From assembly GCF_000516985.1 (NCBI RefSeq), contig NW_006917091.1, positions 2,707,399 through 2,771,398 of the forward strand: a stretch of 64,000 bases of DNA, read 5' to 3'. Each line of letters begins with the position of its first letter. Within the stretch, counting starts at the first letter, position 1. Source of the DNA: Pestalotiopsis fici W106-1 (Eukaryota; Ascomycota; Sordariomycetes; Amphisphaeriales; Sporocadaceae). Shown piece after piece: positions 11,121 to 22,897 of this stretch. Below the pieces are notes generated by a model, which was given only the letters and a program-made list of their open reading frames with translations, did not search any database and had not been told where the DNA came from. A program made the translations under genes and the position numbers.

Positions 11121-12214
11121 TTTGGATGAGGATTAAGGTTCCAAGGGGGAAAAAGATGTTTCTCAAAGTAGAAGCAGGAATTAGAAAAAGTTGGCACTTT
11201 GGGGTAGTCGATGTGATGAAGGTTTGCGCGGCGATAATCTTATATGGGTAGCTTTGTCTGTTCACGACTCAAGAGATTGTTCAGTCAGAGGTGGCAGGAC
11301 GGGCATTTATACATTTCTCGACTTCCGTTGTCAGATTCTCAGTATGGTGAATATGGAATGCATTTACGTATTCGAGATGTTCGTCGCTTCGCTGAGCACG
11401 AGTTGAGAGGCATCTGGACTCCGAGTATTCGAATACCCCGTGCCACCGCTGTATGCAGCCAGAGACCCTTATGCGACCATATCGGCGGACCCGCTGCTCG
11501 TTCTTGTACGAGCTGCACATCATCATGCATGCAGAAGATCCAGAACTTCCGGTATTTATGCCTATTCAAGCAAACATCTTCTCGTTATGGTAGTATTTCT
11601 CGTGTTGTGTACTCAAATATTGACTGTTTGGTCCGGAATTCGGGCAAAGGGCCAACGGTTGACAATCACGACAGGACAATCTGTTTATCCAACTCCCAAG
11701 AATTATTGCAATTGGGAGCGATATCTATGAGCGATTTGAGTATGCGTATACACAGCTCCGCTTCCAATAACGCCAGTGAACCACGACTCCAGCTTGCAAG
11801 TAGAGTATGGATTCAAATACATCATCCAATGATTCGCGGCTGTCTTCACTCATGTGGACAGAAAGACTGAGAATTATGCCAAGTGTTGCAGCTGAAGAAT
11901 ATTTTACGAAATTGCCCGCATATCGTGTAACCTGGCAAGATATGCAGTACCTTCGTTCTAGGCGACCACGAAGCGGTCAAGAGTCCTCCCCGACAAAGCT
12001 ATACGACGTTGCTCTCTATATGGCAGGGCAACGCCAGGCTTTGTCACATTTTCCAAATTCTTCTTTGTGGTGTCTGCAGATACCCGGGAATGAATCCCCA
12101 GTCATGACGCATCGAATTCTCGGGAAATCATCTCGACTATTATTGCCAAAAGAAACGCCAAGAGAAACTGTTGGGAAGAAAATCAATTGCAGCATAATTA
12201 GCTCGAGAATGAAA
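11121..12214. other. intergenic between two secretory genes, no gene seen
   Basis: Overlapping plus- and minus-strand frames (11191-11870, 11281-11569) carry no signal peptide, domain or splice-supported continuation. The right part holds the 3' end of the GPI-protein transcript. Confidence 0.5.
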
Positions 12215-13152
12215 CTAAATAAAGAATACAGCTGAGAGAGACAGCAAAGCCAGAGAAACGGCCGCGCCGCTCCAGTGTATCGTCGCAGCTGCACCTAGCC
12301 CGCCCGTGGAACCCGAAGAGCCGGAGCCGGATCCCGACTGCTCGACTTGCGTCGCGTCGCCCGGGGCGAACAGAATGCCTACGCTATTGGCTGCCGTCGC
12401 GTTGATCTCGTCATAGCTGAGGAGCGGATTATCCAGTGCATCGCAAGACGGCCTATCGCTCGAGTCCTCGATGCTGTTGGTGACGTTGATGGGCACGTCA
12501 AAGATGGTATAGTGATCGTCGCCGTTGAGACGGAAGTTTTGGCGAATCGAGATCTAACACAGCTGTGAGCAAGCCGCTTTCGCCCGAGATGATGGAGAGA
12601 GAAAAATGATGCCAGTAACAATCGGAAGGACATGAGAACGTTGGTTGGTTGTGTACTTACATTGTAGACACCACGATCGCTATCCGAAGAGGTTGGCTGA
12701 CCGTTGCCGACCAGACAGTCTGGCCATTGCCACTTGACATGTTTCACCGTGCTACCGGATTCGGAGAGCATGATATCACCAAGGCTAGCATTGTTTGCCG
12801 ACGCTGTGCCATTTGTGATGGTAAAGTTTCGTCCTGTCTCGTAGCTGTATAGGAAGATCGTGATGTTGAAAATCTGACTGGGGCTGTCATCGCCGTATGG
12901 GGGCAAATTCAATTTTCCATCTGCAGAAACATCGAGCGCTACCTCAATGGTGTCTATATGGCAAACGTGAGAAAACGTGGTGGTCTAGACATTTCATTCA
13001 GACTCACCACCACCCATAGGTGTACCTGGCTGTGGAGAGTCGAGTATGGCGAAGCCAGGAGTAAAGATTTGACCATTGGAAATGGTAAAGTTGAGGGCGG
13101 CGGTCCGGGTAACAAGACCAGCGATACACGCGCCAATAAGTATTGTCGCCAT
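12215..13152 (-). CDS. GPI-anchored cell-surface glycoprotein, unknown function
   Basis: Exons on the minus strand are 13152..13008, 12953..12661 and 12553..12215 (258 aa). The start MATILIGACIAGLVTRTAA looks like a signal peptide with mature N-terminus LNFTISNGQ; an in-frame ATG five codons upstream (13167) is possible. The ectodomain carries several N-glycosylation sequons (NFT, NIT, NGT, NAS, NVT, NAT). Conserved-looking blocks include PSQIFNITIFLYSYETGRNF and, after the last intron, ISIRQNFRLNGDDHYTIFDV. The C-terminus has a Gly/Ser linker (GSGSGSSGSTGG) and a terminal hydrophobic stretch (AVSLALLSLSAVFFI), the hallmark of GPI attachment. It resembles a family of uncharacterised fungal GPI proteins. 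Both introns (54 and 107 nt) keep frame. Confidence 0.85.
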
Positions 13153-14366
13153 TTCGAGAAGATACATCAGGAGAGGCAACAGCAAAGGATAAAACAATTG
13201 GATCTGGCCGGCCTCGTTGCAATGGTTTATCGCGTCCCACGTCTTACAGACACGGGCGTATTTCTGGTGTCTATAGAAATATCTTCCTGTTGGCGAATGT
13301 TATGATTACGGTTGAGAAACAGGCAAACGAAGGAGAGAAACAAGCTTAAAAAATGATCCTTGGCTCTCTCGCACAATCCATGAGATGGAATTAAAAAGTT
13401 GGGTAGTTATGGGACGAAAGATGTCAGTAATATTGCGTAGATCGTTTAGAGGATATTACCTGGAAGGTGGCCCAATATCCTGGTTTGCCATTCATGCGCT
13501 GTTCGTCGGGCTGCATGATGATCGCAGGGGCTCTAAAGGATGGAGATTCCCATTAGCGATGCCCCTCTGCAAAGGCCTACCTTGAGTACAAGTCCACAAG
13601 CCATTTTCCATGTCATGAACAACTTCACCATTCAACAGTCAGTTTGTTACTATGTAATGGTTTGAGCTTGAATTTTGACAAAACAGCTATGCTTCGGTCC
13701 ACAATCCACGACCAACGCGCTCATCTCCCATTTCACTCCAGTGCGCAACTTTCAAAAGATGACAAGAATTTCAATATCATGGGTATCAATGTAATATAAA
13801 TGACGATGAAGCCTCCTGATTGCACTTCGGGTTTCAAGTTTAGAGCTCCCGAGCACCAGGCCCAGACTGGCACTGGGAATAATCTTAGATGGAATAAAAA
13901 TGGGGGGCATGCTTACGGCCACGCTAGGCTAGTCGGCACGCCTCTGCCTTTGCCAATTGTGGGCGCTCCAAAACGTTCCAATGTCCCAGTCGGAGTCTGC
14001 CGACGGGAAACGTTGGCACATACACCACCAACCGCCAACCACCACATTGTTGACCTCGGTCAGCCTTTCACGGTAAGCAGCTCGACAACGATTAAACCCG
14101 GTTCACACATCGTCCAGGTTCCCCAGAGAGTTGACTAAGCCCTTTGCAACGTTTGATTGGTCTGCATACTTCACGCGAGACCCTCTTCTTCGAGGAGCGG
14201 CAGCCAACAGTTATTCCGATCATTACTGTGGCACAGTACTCTCGGCGTGATAAGCAGAGCGATAAATACAGGACCTGAAAATACTTTACTTCAGCTCAAG
14301 ATTCAATTCTAACTCTAGATCCCATTCCCAAATTCACAACGGCTTGAAATCACCATAGTACACATC
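13153..14366. other. divergent upstream region, no gene seen
   Basis: About 1.2 kb lies between the GPI-protein start (minus) and the pseudouridine-metabolism gene (plus). The frame at 13800-14138 has no recognisable domain. Promoters of both genes should lie here. Confidence 0.5.
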
Positions 14367-16978
14367 ATGACAATAACAAGGACTGCGTGGCGAGCCGTGA
14401 ATCGGCAAGTCTACAGTCAACGTAGCAGCTTATTGACTACAGCGTCGAGAAGGCTCTGGTCTACTTCAGTCGGGGGAGCCTCCAAGTCTCTGGGCTCCTT
14501 GGGCAAATTTCTCAAAGTATCCGAGGCAGTGCAAGATGCTATCGCCACCAATAAGCCGGTTGTGGCTTTGGAATCGACAATCTACACCCACGGGGCATTG
14601 GGTGATGATCTTGATCTGGAAGGCATTGTCCGCCGCAACGGTGGAGTGCCAGCCGTGTGTGGAATTCTTGAGGGCGTGCCATCCGTTGGACTTTTGCCTG
14701 AAGAAGTGGCGCATATGGTTGCCAGCTCACCCAAGAAAGTCTCTCGGAGGGATATCGCATTCCTCACCGGCATGGTATGAGGTTCATGGTCATTCGCAAT
14801 CGTGCTCTCTAACGCTTTTCACTAGGGTATGATGGGCCAGAGAATCAATGGAGGCATGACGATTGCCGGCACCATGATTTTGGCAAGGCTGGCCGGCATT
14901 CGCGTCTTTGGCACAGGCGGCCTTGGTGGCGTGCACCGAGACGGTCACAACACTCTCGACATCTCGGCCGACCTGACGGAGCTTGGCCGTACCAGAATGG
15001 CTGTTATCAGCAGTGGCTGCAAGGGCTTTCTCGATCTCCCACGAACGTTGGAGTACCTTGAAACGCAAGGCGTTCTGGTGTCGACCTTTGCGGATGGCCG
15101 TAATGGAAATGTTGATTTCCCTGCCTTTTGGGCTCGGGACAGCGGCACCAAGAGTCCATTTGTGGTGCAAACCGAAGAGCAAGCAGCGGCCATGATCTTG
15201 GCACAGGAGAGCCTTGGTATCGAGTCCGGACTCTTGTTCGCAAACCCTATACCAGAAGAGTTTTCCATTCCGCGAGACGAAATGAACAAGATCATTGACC
15301 AAGCTGTTCGCGAGTCAGAGAAACAAGGTGCCTCAGGCAACGAGAACACGCCTTTCATTCTCAAGAAGATTCGGGAGCTCTCCAACGGTCGGAGCGTGCC
15401 GGCAAACAAAGCACTAGTCCAAGCGAACGTGGAGCGCGCTGCCAAAGTCGCCGCTGCTGTCTCGCAAATTATTTCGGGCGATATTGCGGCGCCTGTGCAA
15501 GCGTGAGGGCTAGATTCAAATGTAGAGAAGAGAATAAAATCCTGACAAGACCATATTTAGGAAAAGCCAACCCCAATCCTATACGATCCCAAAGTTGGCA
15601 AATAAGCCTGTAATCAATGACGTCCAAGAAACAAAGCCCAAGGTATGAATAGTCGACAATCGTCGTCCGTGTAGTGTGAGAGAAAATAGTCGTGCAACAC
15701 GTCCCATTTACCGTCAGACCTCTGACTTTCCAAACAGGTAGAAGGAGCAGATATCATGGTGGCTGGCTCCGTTGCAATTGATTTAAACTGTGACTATGCC
15801 GGGCCTGGCAGCGCCAATGACCCAGCACCCCATCTGAAGACTTCCAATCCTTCCCGTATCAGTCAGTCTATAGGGGGCGTTGGTCGCAACGTGGCACTAG
15901 CCGCACACCGTGTCAGTGGCGATATGAAGGTCAGACTATGCAGCATGGTGGGAAATGACATGTAAGTCGAATCATGTTTTTGTGTATAGACTGAAACGCT
16001 AAGACTAGCAGTGCCGGCTCGACCGTATTAGCATCACTCACTTCAGCGGGCATGGACACTCAGTCCATCAGACAGCTCAGCGGGCCATCAAGCAGGACTG
16101 CACAATATGTTGCGGTCAATGATGCCAACAAGAGCCTCGTCCTTGCCATGGCCGATATGGACCTATTTACTACACATTCTTTCCCGGCAGAGTGGAGTGC
16201 TGAAGTGGCCGCTGCCAAACCAAAGTGGCTCGTTGTAGATGGCAATTGGTCAGAGCCCAGCATTCGTTCGTGGATAAATGCTGGCAAGAAGAGTGGCGCC
16301 AAGGTGGCTTTCGAGCCTGTATCGAATGCAAAGTCGGCTCGGTTATTCTGTTCGGCAAAGAACATGGAACAGTTGGGTGTTTATCCCAGACATCATGTCG
16401 ACCTGGCCACCCCAAATCAGTACGAGTTGGCAGCCATGCACGCTGCGGCACAACAAAACGGATATCTCGAGAACCAGAAATGGTGGGAGGTTATCGATGC
16501 TTTTGGCATGAAGGGTGCGAGAGAACGATTTGTCAGCATCACTTCCGCTGCCATGACGGATGCTGGAATTCCGCAGCAAGCCATTCAACTACTCCCATAC
16601 GTTCCTACAATCATCACAAAGCTTGGCGACCAAGGAGCTCTCTTGACTTCAATTCTGCGAAAAGAAGATCCGCGCCTGATTGATGTTGCTTATGAGCCAT
16701 TCATTCTATGCAGATCGTTCCACGATCACCCAGATATTGGAGGTGTCTATATGAGGTTATTCCCAGTGGCGCAGACCGTTGATGATGTTGTCTCAGTCAA
16801 TGGCGTAGGAGATACATTCTTGGGCGTTCTGATTTCCGGGCTTGCTCAGGGAGGGGAAATCGAAAATCTCATGCATGTTTCCCAAAAGGCGGCAGTCATG
16901 ACCTTGAGAAGTTCTGAATCGGTCAGTGAGGAGTTGGGATCATTGACAGGCGAGTTGGCAGCATCTCGGGCGATGTGA
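14367..16978 (+). CDS. fused pseudouridine-5'-phosphate glycosidase / pseudouridine kinase (PsuG-PsuK)
   Basis: Five exons: 14367..14774, 14826..15502, 15561..15642, 15738..15961 and 16009..16978 (786 aa). The kinase half (PfkB family) phosphorylates pseudouridine and the glycosidase half (indigoidine synthase A/PsuG family) splits pseudouridine 5'-phosphate to uracil and ribose 5-phosphate, so one protein covers pseudouridine breakdown. PsuG signatures are VVALESTIYTHG, LTGMGMMGQRINGGMT and GTGGLGGVHRDG. PfkB signatures are SIGGVGRNVALAAHRV near the start of that domain and VNGVGDTF (about 727-734), holding the catalytic Asp. The basic, Ser/Arg-rich N-terminus (ending near RRLWSTS) looks like a mitochondrial presequence. 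The stop at 15504 lies in intron 2; an 82-nt exon encoding a linker joins the halves with phases 2 and 0. Confidence 0.88.
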
Positions 16979-17356
16979 GCGAACATTGAAGCACATAATT
17001 CATACTTATAATGTTCAAAATTGGAAAGTCACAACTTCATCGATTAATCTTGAAAGTGCCGATTAGTATGAGAACGTTGTGCCACCAAAAATTAAAATTC
17101 AAAAAAGGTGTTGTAGGAGTATAAGTCCCATCAAATGGATAGGTGCATATTATAGTCTTTTCATAGAGAATATGCACTTGAACCATGTTAAAGAGGGGCT
17201 CTTTATCGCGGAACCCAACCCACAGCGATAACATATCATCCCTGCTAGTCGCATGCAAGGCTATGGACCCCAGTAAAAAAGTTTCCAAGCAGAACAATTG
17301 ACTTGAGGACGAGGATTATTCTGCCTTTTCATAATCACTGATCACCAATTGCAATC
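16979..17356. other. short intergenic region upstream of UTP18
   Basis: This contains the 3' UTR of the PsuG-PsuK gene and the UTP18 promoter. I see no gene. Confidence 0.55.
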
Positions 17357-19153
17357 ATGCCGCCCAAGCAAAGGCAAGAAGTCGTCGACGAGGACGTCTA
17401 CACGTCTTCTTCTTCCGAGCACGATGAGTCGGGTAGCGAAAGCGAAGAAGAGCAGCAGCAACCTCAGAACCGCCAGCCCAAACCAGTACTCGAGAAAGAC
17501 TCGGATGAGGAAGAGCTCGAGCGGTTAGTTCTGGGCGACAGTTCGAATTTTAGAGAAAATCTCTTCAAGAACGACTATGAGGGCGAGGTCGGCTCAGATT
17601 TCGAGGATATTGGTGCAGAGGACGACCAGGACGGCGACGACAACATTGAAGACATCGACGATGCGCAACTCTTCTTCCTCGATGCGCCTCCCGCCAGCAG
17701 CAAGGGCCTCGCGGTAGCAACCCCGACCAATGCTGTTGCGGCCAAAAAGGAGGACAAGAATGCGCCGGCGTGGGAGGACAGCGACGACGAGCGGTTGACC
17801 GTCTCCCTCGCCAGCGCCACGCAGCTGCGAAAGCTGCGCATTACCGAAGACGACGACGTGGTGAACGGTACCGAGTACACCAGAAGACTGCGACAGCAAT
17901 ACCTGCGGCTGAATCCGGTGCCTGCTTGGGCCAAGGAGGCAGAGGGCCGCCCAGCCAAGCGCCGCCGGCGCTCTTCTGCTGCTTCGGACGATTCCCAAGC
18001 CTCGGATGTCAGTGACAGCAGCGACGAAGCATCAGCCCTACCGCTCGACCAATTCCTGCGCGACGCAACCTCGCTACGGGAGAGCGGCGCAAGGTCAAAG
18101 AAGCTTCGCCCCGAGGTCATTGACATACAACGATCGAGAGACATGGCCGACAGCCACAAGGAAGAAGTCACAGCGCTCTGCTTCCACCCAGAATACCCAG
18201 TTCTCTTGTCCTCGAGTACATCAACACTCTTGTACCTTCACCATATCGCGCCGACTGCCCACCCTACACCGAACCCGCTCTTGACTTCTGTGCAAATCAA
18301 GCAGGTTCCGGTGAGGCATGCCGAATTCCTTTACCCAGGTGGAGACAAGATATTCTTTGCTGGACGGCGGCGATTCATTCACTCGTGGGATCTGCCTACG
18401 GGTTTGATCCAAAAGACGCAGAAGCTTCAGGGCCACAACCTTGAGCAGAGGACATGGGAACGTTTCAAGCTGAGTCCGTGTGGGCGGTGGTTGGGAATGA
18501 TTGCCTCTACTCGGAAGGGAGGTGGTGAGATTAACATTGTCAATGTCAACACCATGCAATGGATTGCCGCGGCTCGTCTAGACAGCAGAGGAGGTATTGC
18601 TGACTTTCAATGGTGGAGCAACGGCAACGGCTTGACGGTGCTAGGAAAGGGAGGTCAGGTCGGCGAATGGAGCATGGCAACCCGCCGTTTCCTGGCAATA
18701 TGGAACGATGAGGGCTCGATAGGCGGCACTGTCATTGCGCTGGGTGGCCACAATGGACCCAAGGTCCTGGGTGGACACAAGTGGGTGGCCGTTGGCTCAA
18801 ATAGTGGCGTCATGAACATTTACAACCGAGAGGACCTCATCACGTCTTCAGAGGCCAATGACGAGCTGGAGCTCAAGGAGCGCCCCGAACCCGCCCGGCG
18901 CTTTGAGCAGCTGACAGTTCCCGTCACTTTCCTGACCTTTAGTCCCGACGGTCAAATCCTCGCCTTTGGTAGCACGCACAAGAAGGACGCTCTGCGCCTG
19001 GCTCATCTGCCCAGCTGCACCGTGTATAGAAACTGGCCGACGGCGCAGACCCCTCTCGGACGCATCACGGCCATTGCGTTTGGAAGCAAGAGCGATACGC
19101 TCGCGGTTGGCAACGATACGGGAAAGATCAGATTATGGGAGATACGGAGTTAA
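17357..19153 (+). CDS. UTP18: U3 snoRNP-associated protein UTP18 (WD40)
   Basis: A single uninterrupted 598-aa frame, almost the length of yeast Utp18 (594 aa). Utp18 is a UTP-B/SSU-processome subunit needed for 18S rRNA maturation in the nucleolus and, in yeast, helps recruit Mtr4 through an N-terminal motif. The N-terminal half is acidic and Ser-rich (SSSSEHDESGSESEEE, EDDQDGDDNIEDIDDAQLFF), with the conserved segment LRQQYLRLNPVPAWAKEAE near 185. The C-terminal half holds WD40 blades: HKEEVTALCFHPEYPVLLSS, FFAGRRRFIHSWDL, FKLSPCGRWLGMIAS, FLTFSPDGQILAFGS, and a last blade ending LAVGNDTGKIRLWEIRS. It converges with the next gene, stops 98 bp apart. Confidence 0.95.
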   Translation: MPPKQRQEVVDEDVYTSSSSEHDESGSESEEEQQQPQNRQPKPVLEKDSDEEELERLVLGDSSNFRENLFKNDYEGEVGSDFEDIGAEDDQDGDDNIEDIDDAQLFFLDAPPASSKGLAVATPTNAVAAKKEDKNAPAWEDSDDERLTVSLASATQLRKLRITEDDDVVNGTEYTRRLRQQYLRLNPVPAWAKEAEGRPAKRRRRSSAASDDSQASDVSDSSDEASALPLDQFLRDATSLRESGARSKKLRPEVIDIQRSRDMADSHKEEVTALCFHPEYPVLLSSSTSTLLYLHHIAPTAHPTPNPLLTSVQIKQVPVRHAEFLYPGGDKIFFAGRRRFIHSWDLPTGLIQKTQKLQGHNLEQRTWERFKLSPCGRWLGMIASTRKGGGEINIVNVNTMQWIAAARLDSRGGIADFQWWSNGNGLTVLGKGGQVGEWSMATRRFLAIWNDEGSIGGTVIALGGHNGPKVLGGHKWVAVGSNSGVMNIYNREDLITSSEANDELELKERPEPARRFEQLTVPVTFLTFSPDGQILAFGSTHKKDALRLAHLPSCTVYRNWPTAQTPLGRITAIAFGSKSDTLAVGNDTGKIRLWEIRS

Positions 19154-19251
19154 AAAAGATACTACGTAGTAAGAGTCGTACTCCCAAAAATTACATTGCA
19201 AAAGCTCCAAGGCATCATTTCTTTCCCCCGGGTATATTGCAACGGTGCGTA

Positions 19252-19921
19252 TCATAATCCGTTTGACGATAGGTAAAGCGACTCCTCATCGGATTCCGGC
19301 GTGTACGCTCCCTTCAATCTGTGCTCCTTCTCTACAATGGCGAGGGCATGGGCCAGCTGTTTCTGGTACTCGTGCTGCTGCTCTTGCTTGGACAGCCGCT
19401 TCTCTCCAATGCTCGGCTGGTGAATGTGAGCGAGCAGGCGGCGCAGGGGGCTGCCCTGGGGAATGTTCTTCTTGGGGTACGTCTTGCGGCTATCCAGAGT
19501 ATAGCGGGCGAGCTCGTGCTGGGACGCGAAGCGGCGGGGCTTTTGATTGTTCTTGACAGCATGGAGGAAATCGTGGATATTGACCCAGACATTCTTCAAA
19601 GCCTGATGATTTGTTTATGCAATACGTTAGCCTGGTTCCTCTCGCACACACACGAGTTTGATATAGTCGGTTGTGTCAAGTCAGAGAGAAAAGAAGATGC
19701 CAGGAAGAAGAAGAATAGTATACTAAGCTCACCTTGCGACACTTTGTGATGCTGCTATAATCTTGACGCAAACCCAAATCTCCCATGAAGCGCAACCAGT
19801 CCTGGAGATCACCCTTCTTGAAGTATGCCTCCCACTCCTCAACAACCTTGGGTTTCTTTGGAGGGTTCTTGGGCTCCACGGTGATGGCCTTGGCCTTGGC
19901 TCCCTTCTTGTTGCGCGGCAT
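19252..19921 (-). CDS. conserved-looking basic protein of unknown function (179 aa)
   Basis: Exons on the minus strand are 19921..19733 and 19602..19252. The N-terminus is lysine-rich (MPRNKKGAKAKAITVEPKNP), followed by VEEWEAYFKKGDLQDWLRFM, and after the intron by VWVNIHDFLHAVKNNQKPRR and FASQHELARYTLDSRKTYPK. The pattern is predicted helical, soluble and basic, possibly nuclear. No membrane segment, signal peptide or named domain is visible. The 130-nt intron (GTGAGC..ATCAG) falls between codons, and both sides read as one helical protein (CRK joined to ALKNVWVN). It overlaps a long plus-strand shadow frame. I do not recognise the family. Confidence 0.75.
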
Positions 19922-20985
19922 TATCGACAAACAGGTATGGCTGGTCCAGGATAGAGGGAAAAACTGGGATGGGAGGATGCAAACAATTCTGGTCACCCTT
20001 CTGGCATTATATACATCTCTCTCTTGCAGGCACCTTGTGGACATTGGCAACGTTGGCTAGGCATCTCGAGGTGGGCCATCCACAGACCGAAAAATGCCTA
20101 AATGTGTCTTGTCTTGTTGGCCAGGTCAACCAAGACACCAAACACGATGTATGCAGGTGTCCTTGTTACATCGATGCCTGAACTCCCCTCTCCAGATGCT
20201 TCTATACCTTGACAGCAACTTCTGACCCATGTACCAGGCTATGCAACCACATGGAGCAATTGCCTTTCATCTTCAAACCTCCATATGCATGCTTTTATCT
20301 ATTGTTTCTCAAGCGGCCAAGATATTTTTGATTGGTATGACTAAACCCGCCTAATTGTACGAATGGCCACTGTAGTGGCTTCAACCGCAAAGATGTGCAG
20401 GTTCCATAACCAGCACTAGTAGATTCTAAATCTTGTGGTTTTGAAAATGGGGGTAGTTGGTATAAGCTAAAAGACCGAGCGGCTCGAATGTACAACTTTG
20501 AACGCCTGGCACGAATTGGTTGTTGGTTGAGGCGAGCGGATGCTGTGCCATGCTGCATGTTAGCCGCAACCAACGCGAAGGCCGCCTATACCCAGACCAT
20601 ACCCATGCATATTTACAGAACCTTTACGACCCTCCAGCAGAGCGATCCACAGAATAATCTCGTGACTGCAAATCACCTCGATAAGTCATTTAAGCGGGCT
20701 GGCAAGATTTTTGTCATGCAGAAGATGAAACTTTCATGTCAGATGGCGCCAAGATCATGGAATAAGTTGCAGTATATCTTTTATTTCATGAAGTGTTGAA
20801 ACTTCTCTTGAACCCCCTTTAGTTGAGAAGTTGCGGTATCGTACATCATTCAAATCGTCATTTTTCCAGTCCTGTCCGAATCTGCCATACCTCCATCGGG
20901 GTATCTTTCTAGTATGGTTTTCTCATTTTTCTCTGTCTTTCCTTGGCTCGCCAACATTGGATCGCAAATATCATGTAAGGAATAT
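19922..20985. other. intergenic, no gene seen
   Basis: This lies between the 179-aa gene start and the 3' end of the purine gene. Frames at 20295-20573 and 20488-20799 are short and unsupported. Confidence 0.5.
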
Positions 20986-22897
20986 CTAGTGGTGGAACAG
21001 TCTCACGTTCTGCTCTACGACCACAATACCCAATTTCTGGGCAGTCTCATAGACAGCACCATCGTTCTGGCTACCGCCTGGTGCGGCAATGTACTTGACG
21101 CCGGATCGGTGTGCTCGGTAAACGTTGTCAATGAAGGGGAACTATTGAATCTGTCAGTCTCTAATCTGTGTGATTGTTGTTTTGGTGTACTTACAAAGGC
21201 ATCACTGGACACAGCGACGTTAGTCAGCTTGCTGGCCCACTCCTCACGCTCAGCCTCAGTGAAAGCTGCGGGGACCTCCTCAAACACAGCCTCAAACTGC
21301 GCACGTTCGTCACCAGACTTGGGCAGCTCACCGCTGACCAGCAGGTCAATGGCATTGCTCTTGTCGGGGCGCTTAGTACCCTTCTTCCACTTCAGGCCCA
21401 GAACCTTGGGGTGGAAGCGGAACCACCAGTTGTCAGCCTTGTCACCGGCAAGGCGAGTGCAGTGGATACGAGACTGTTGGCCTGCACCGAGACCGATTAC
21501 TTGACCATCCTTGGCGTAGCAAACAGAGTTGCTCTGGGTGTACTTGAGGGCAATCGTGGCAACCGTAAGGTCACGAGCAGCGGACTCGGGAAGGGCAAAG
21601 TCCTTGGGTGTGATGGTCCGGCTGAAAGAGCTGGGAGAAATCTCCACATCGTTGCGGTGCTGCTGCAGGGTAACACCGTAGACGGTCCTCGTCTCGATAG
21701 GGTCGGGAATATAGTCCTCATCAATTTGCAAGACGAGGTACTTGCCGCCCTTCTTCTTCTTCAGGATCTCCAAAGCAGCATCCTCGAAACCAGGGGCGAT
21801 CACTCCATCAGAGACCTCCTTGGAGATGATGCTGGCGGTGGGAACATCGACAATGTCGCTGAGAGCAATGACGTCTCCAAAGCTGCTCATGCGGTCAGCT
21901 CCGCGAGCCCTGGCGTAGGCCTGGGCAAGAGCCGATGTCTCGATGCCGGGAATGTCATCGACAAAGTAGACCTTGCGCTCCTCAGCAGAGAGAGGAACAC
22001 CGATAGCAGCACCAGCAGGAGAGACGTGCTTGAAACTAGCAGCGGCAGGCTTGCCAAGAGCGGCCTTGAGCTCCTTGACCAGCGGCCAGCTGTTCAGGGC
22101 ATCCAAGAGGTTGATGTAGCCAGGAGAGCCGTTCAGGACCTTGAAGGGGAGGTTGGACGACTTCATGAAGGCAGCAGCGGGCTTCTGGTGGGGGTTGGCG
22201 CCGTAGCGAAGCTGGGAGTGCTGTTCGCCGTTTGTGGCGTATCGCGCACGGAAGAAGGCTGAAATGTTATCATCGTAGTCGGCCGTGTGCTCAAAAGCCT
22301 TCAAGGCGTATCGGTTTCGGCTAGACTCCTTGATCTCACCAGCCTCAAGCTCCTTGAGGAACTCGGCGTAGTCGTTCGGGTCGCTCAGGATCGTAACACG
22401 CGAGTGGTTCTTGGCGGCAGCTCGGATGAGCGTAACACCACCAATATCAATCTCCTCGACAGCCTCGGGAACGGTGACATTGGGCTTGGCAATCGTCTCC
22501 TTGAAAGGGTAGAGGTTGCAGACGACGTAGTCAACCTTGTCAATGTGCTGCTCCGCGAGGTCCTTCTCGTCAGAGGCAAGGTTGCGGGCCAGGATACCAG
22601 CGTGGACGGCCGGGTGGAGGGTCTTGACGCGACCAGCGAGCATCTCAGGAGCCTTGGTGATGGCGGAAATGTCCCTTGAAGCTGTATAAGCACATATTCT
22701 ACCCTTGACATCCCTCTCGAGGGAGCAAATCAACAAGATCCAAGTGTCTCTTACTCAACAGCGAAGCCAGATTCTCTGATCATTTTGGCAGTGCCACCGG
22801 AAGCGAGAATGCGGACATTCTGCTGGGCCAGACCCTTGGCAAGGTCCAGCAATCCAGTCTTGTCATAGACGGACACAATAGCAATTCTCTGAGCCAT
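20986..22897 (-). CDS. ADE17: bifunctional AICAR transformylase / IMP cyclohydrolase
   Basis: Exons on the minus strand are 22897..22755, 22674..21195 and 21141..20986 (592 aa, the usual length for ADE16/ADE17 and human ATIC). It catalyses the last two steps of de novo IMP synthesis in the cytosol. The N-terminal MGS-like cyclohydrolase domain starts [20 protein letters not shown] and contains [14 protein letters not shown], with Lys65 matching the catalytic Lys66 of ATIC. The transformylase domain has [26 protein letters not shown] (Lys-His pair), [20 protein letters not shown] and [13 protein letters not shown]. After the last intron, DAF joins FPFIDNV and the protein ends with APGGSQNDG...[12 protein letters not shown]. 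Intron 1 (80 nt) uses an AAG acceptor; the upstream CAG would break the frame. Yeast has two paralogues, so the symbol is nominal. Confidence 0.96.

Noticed and set aside
15507..15737. Intergenic region separating a PsuG gene from a PsuK gene
   Set aside because: A linker exon with consistent phases and splice sites joins the two halves into one gene.
21174..22262. 362-codon plus-strand frame opposite ADE17
   Set aside because: Antisense shadow, low-complexity Leu/Gly/Asp-rich translation without domain.
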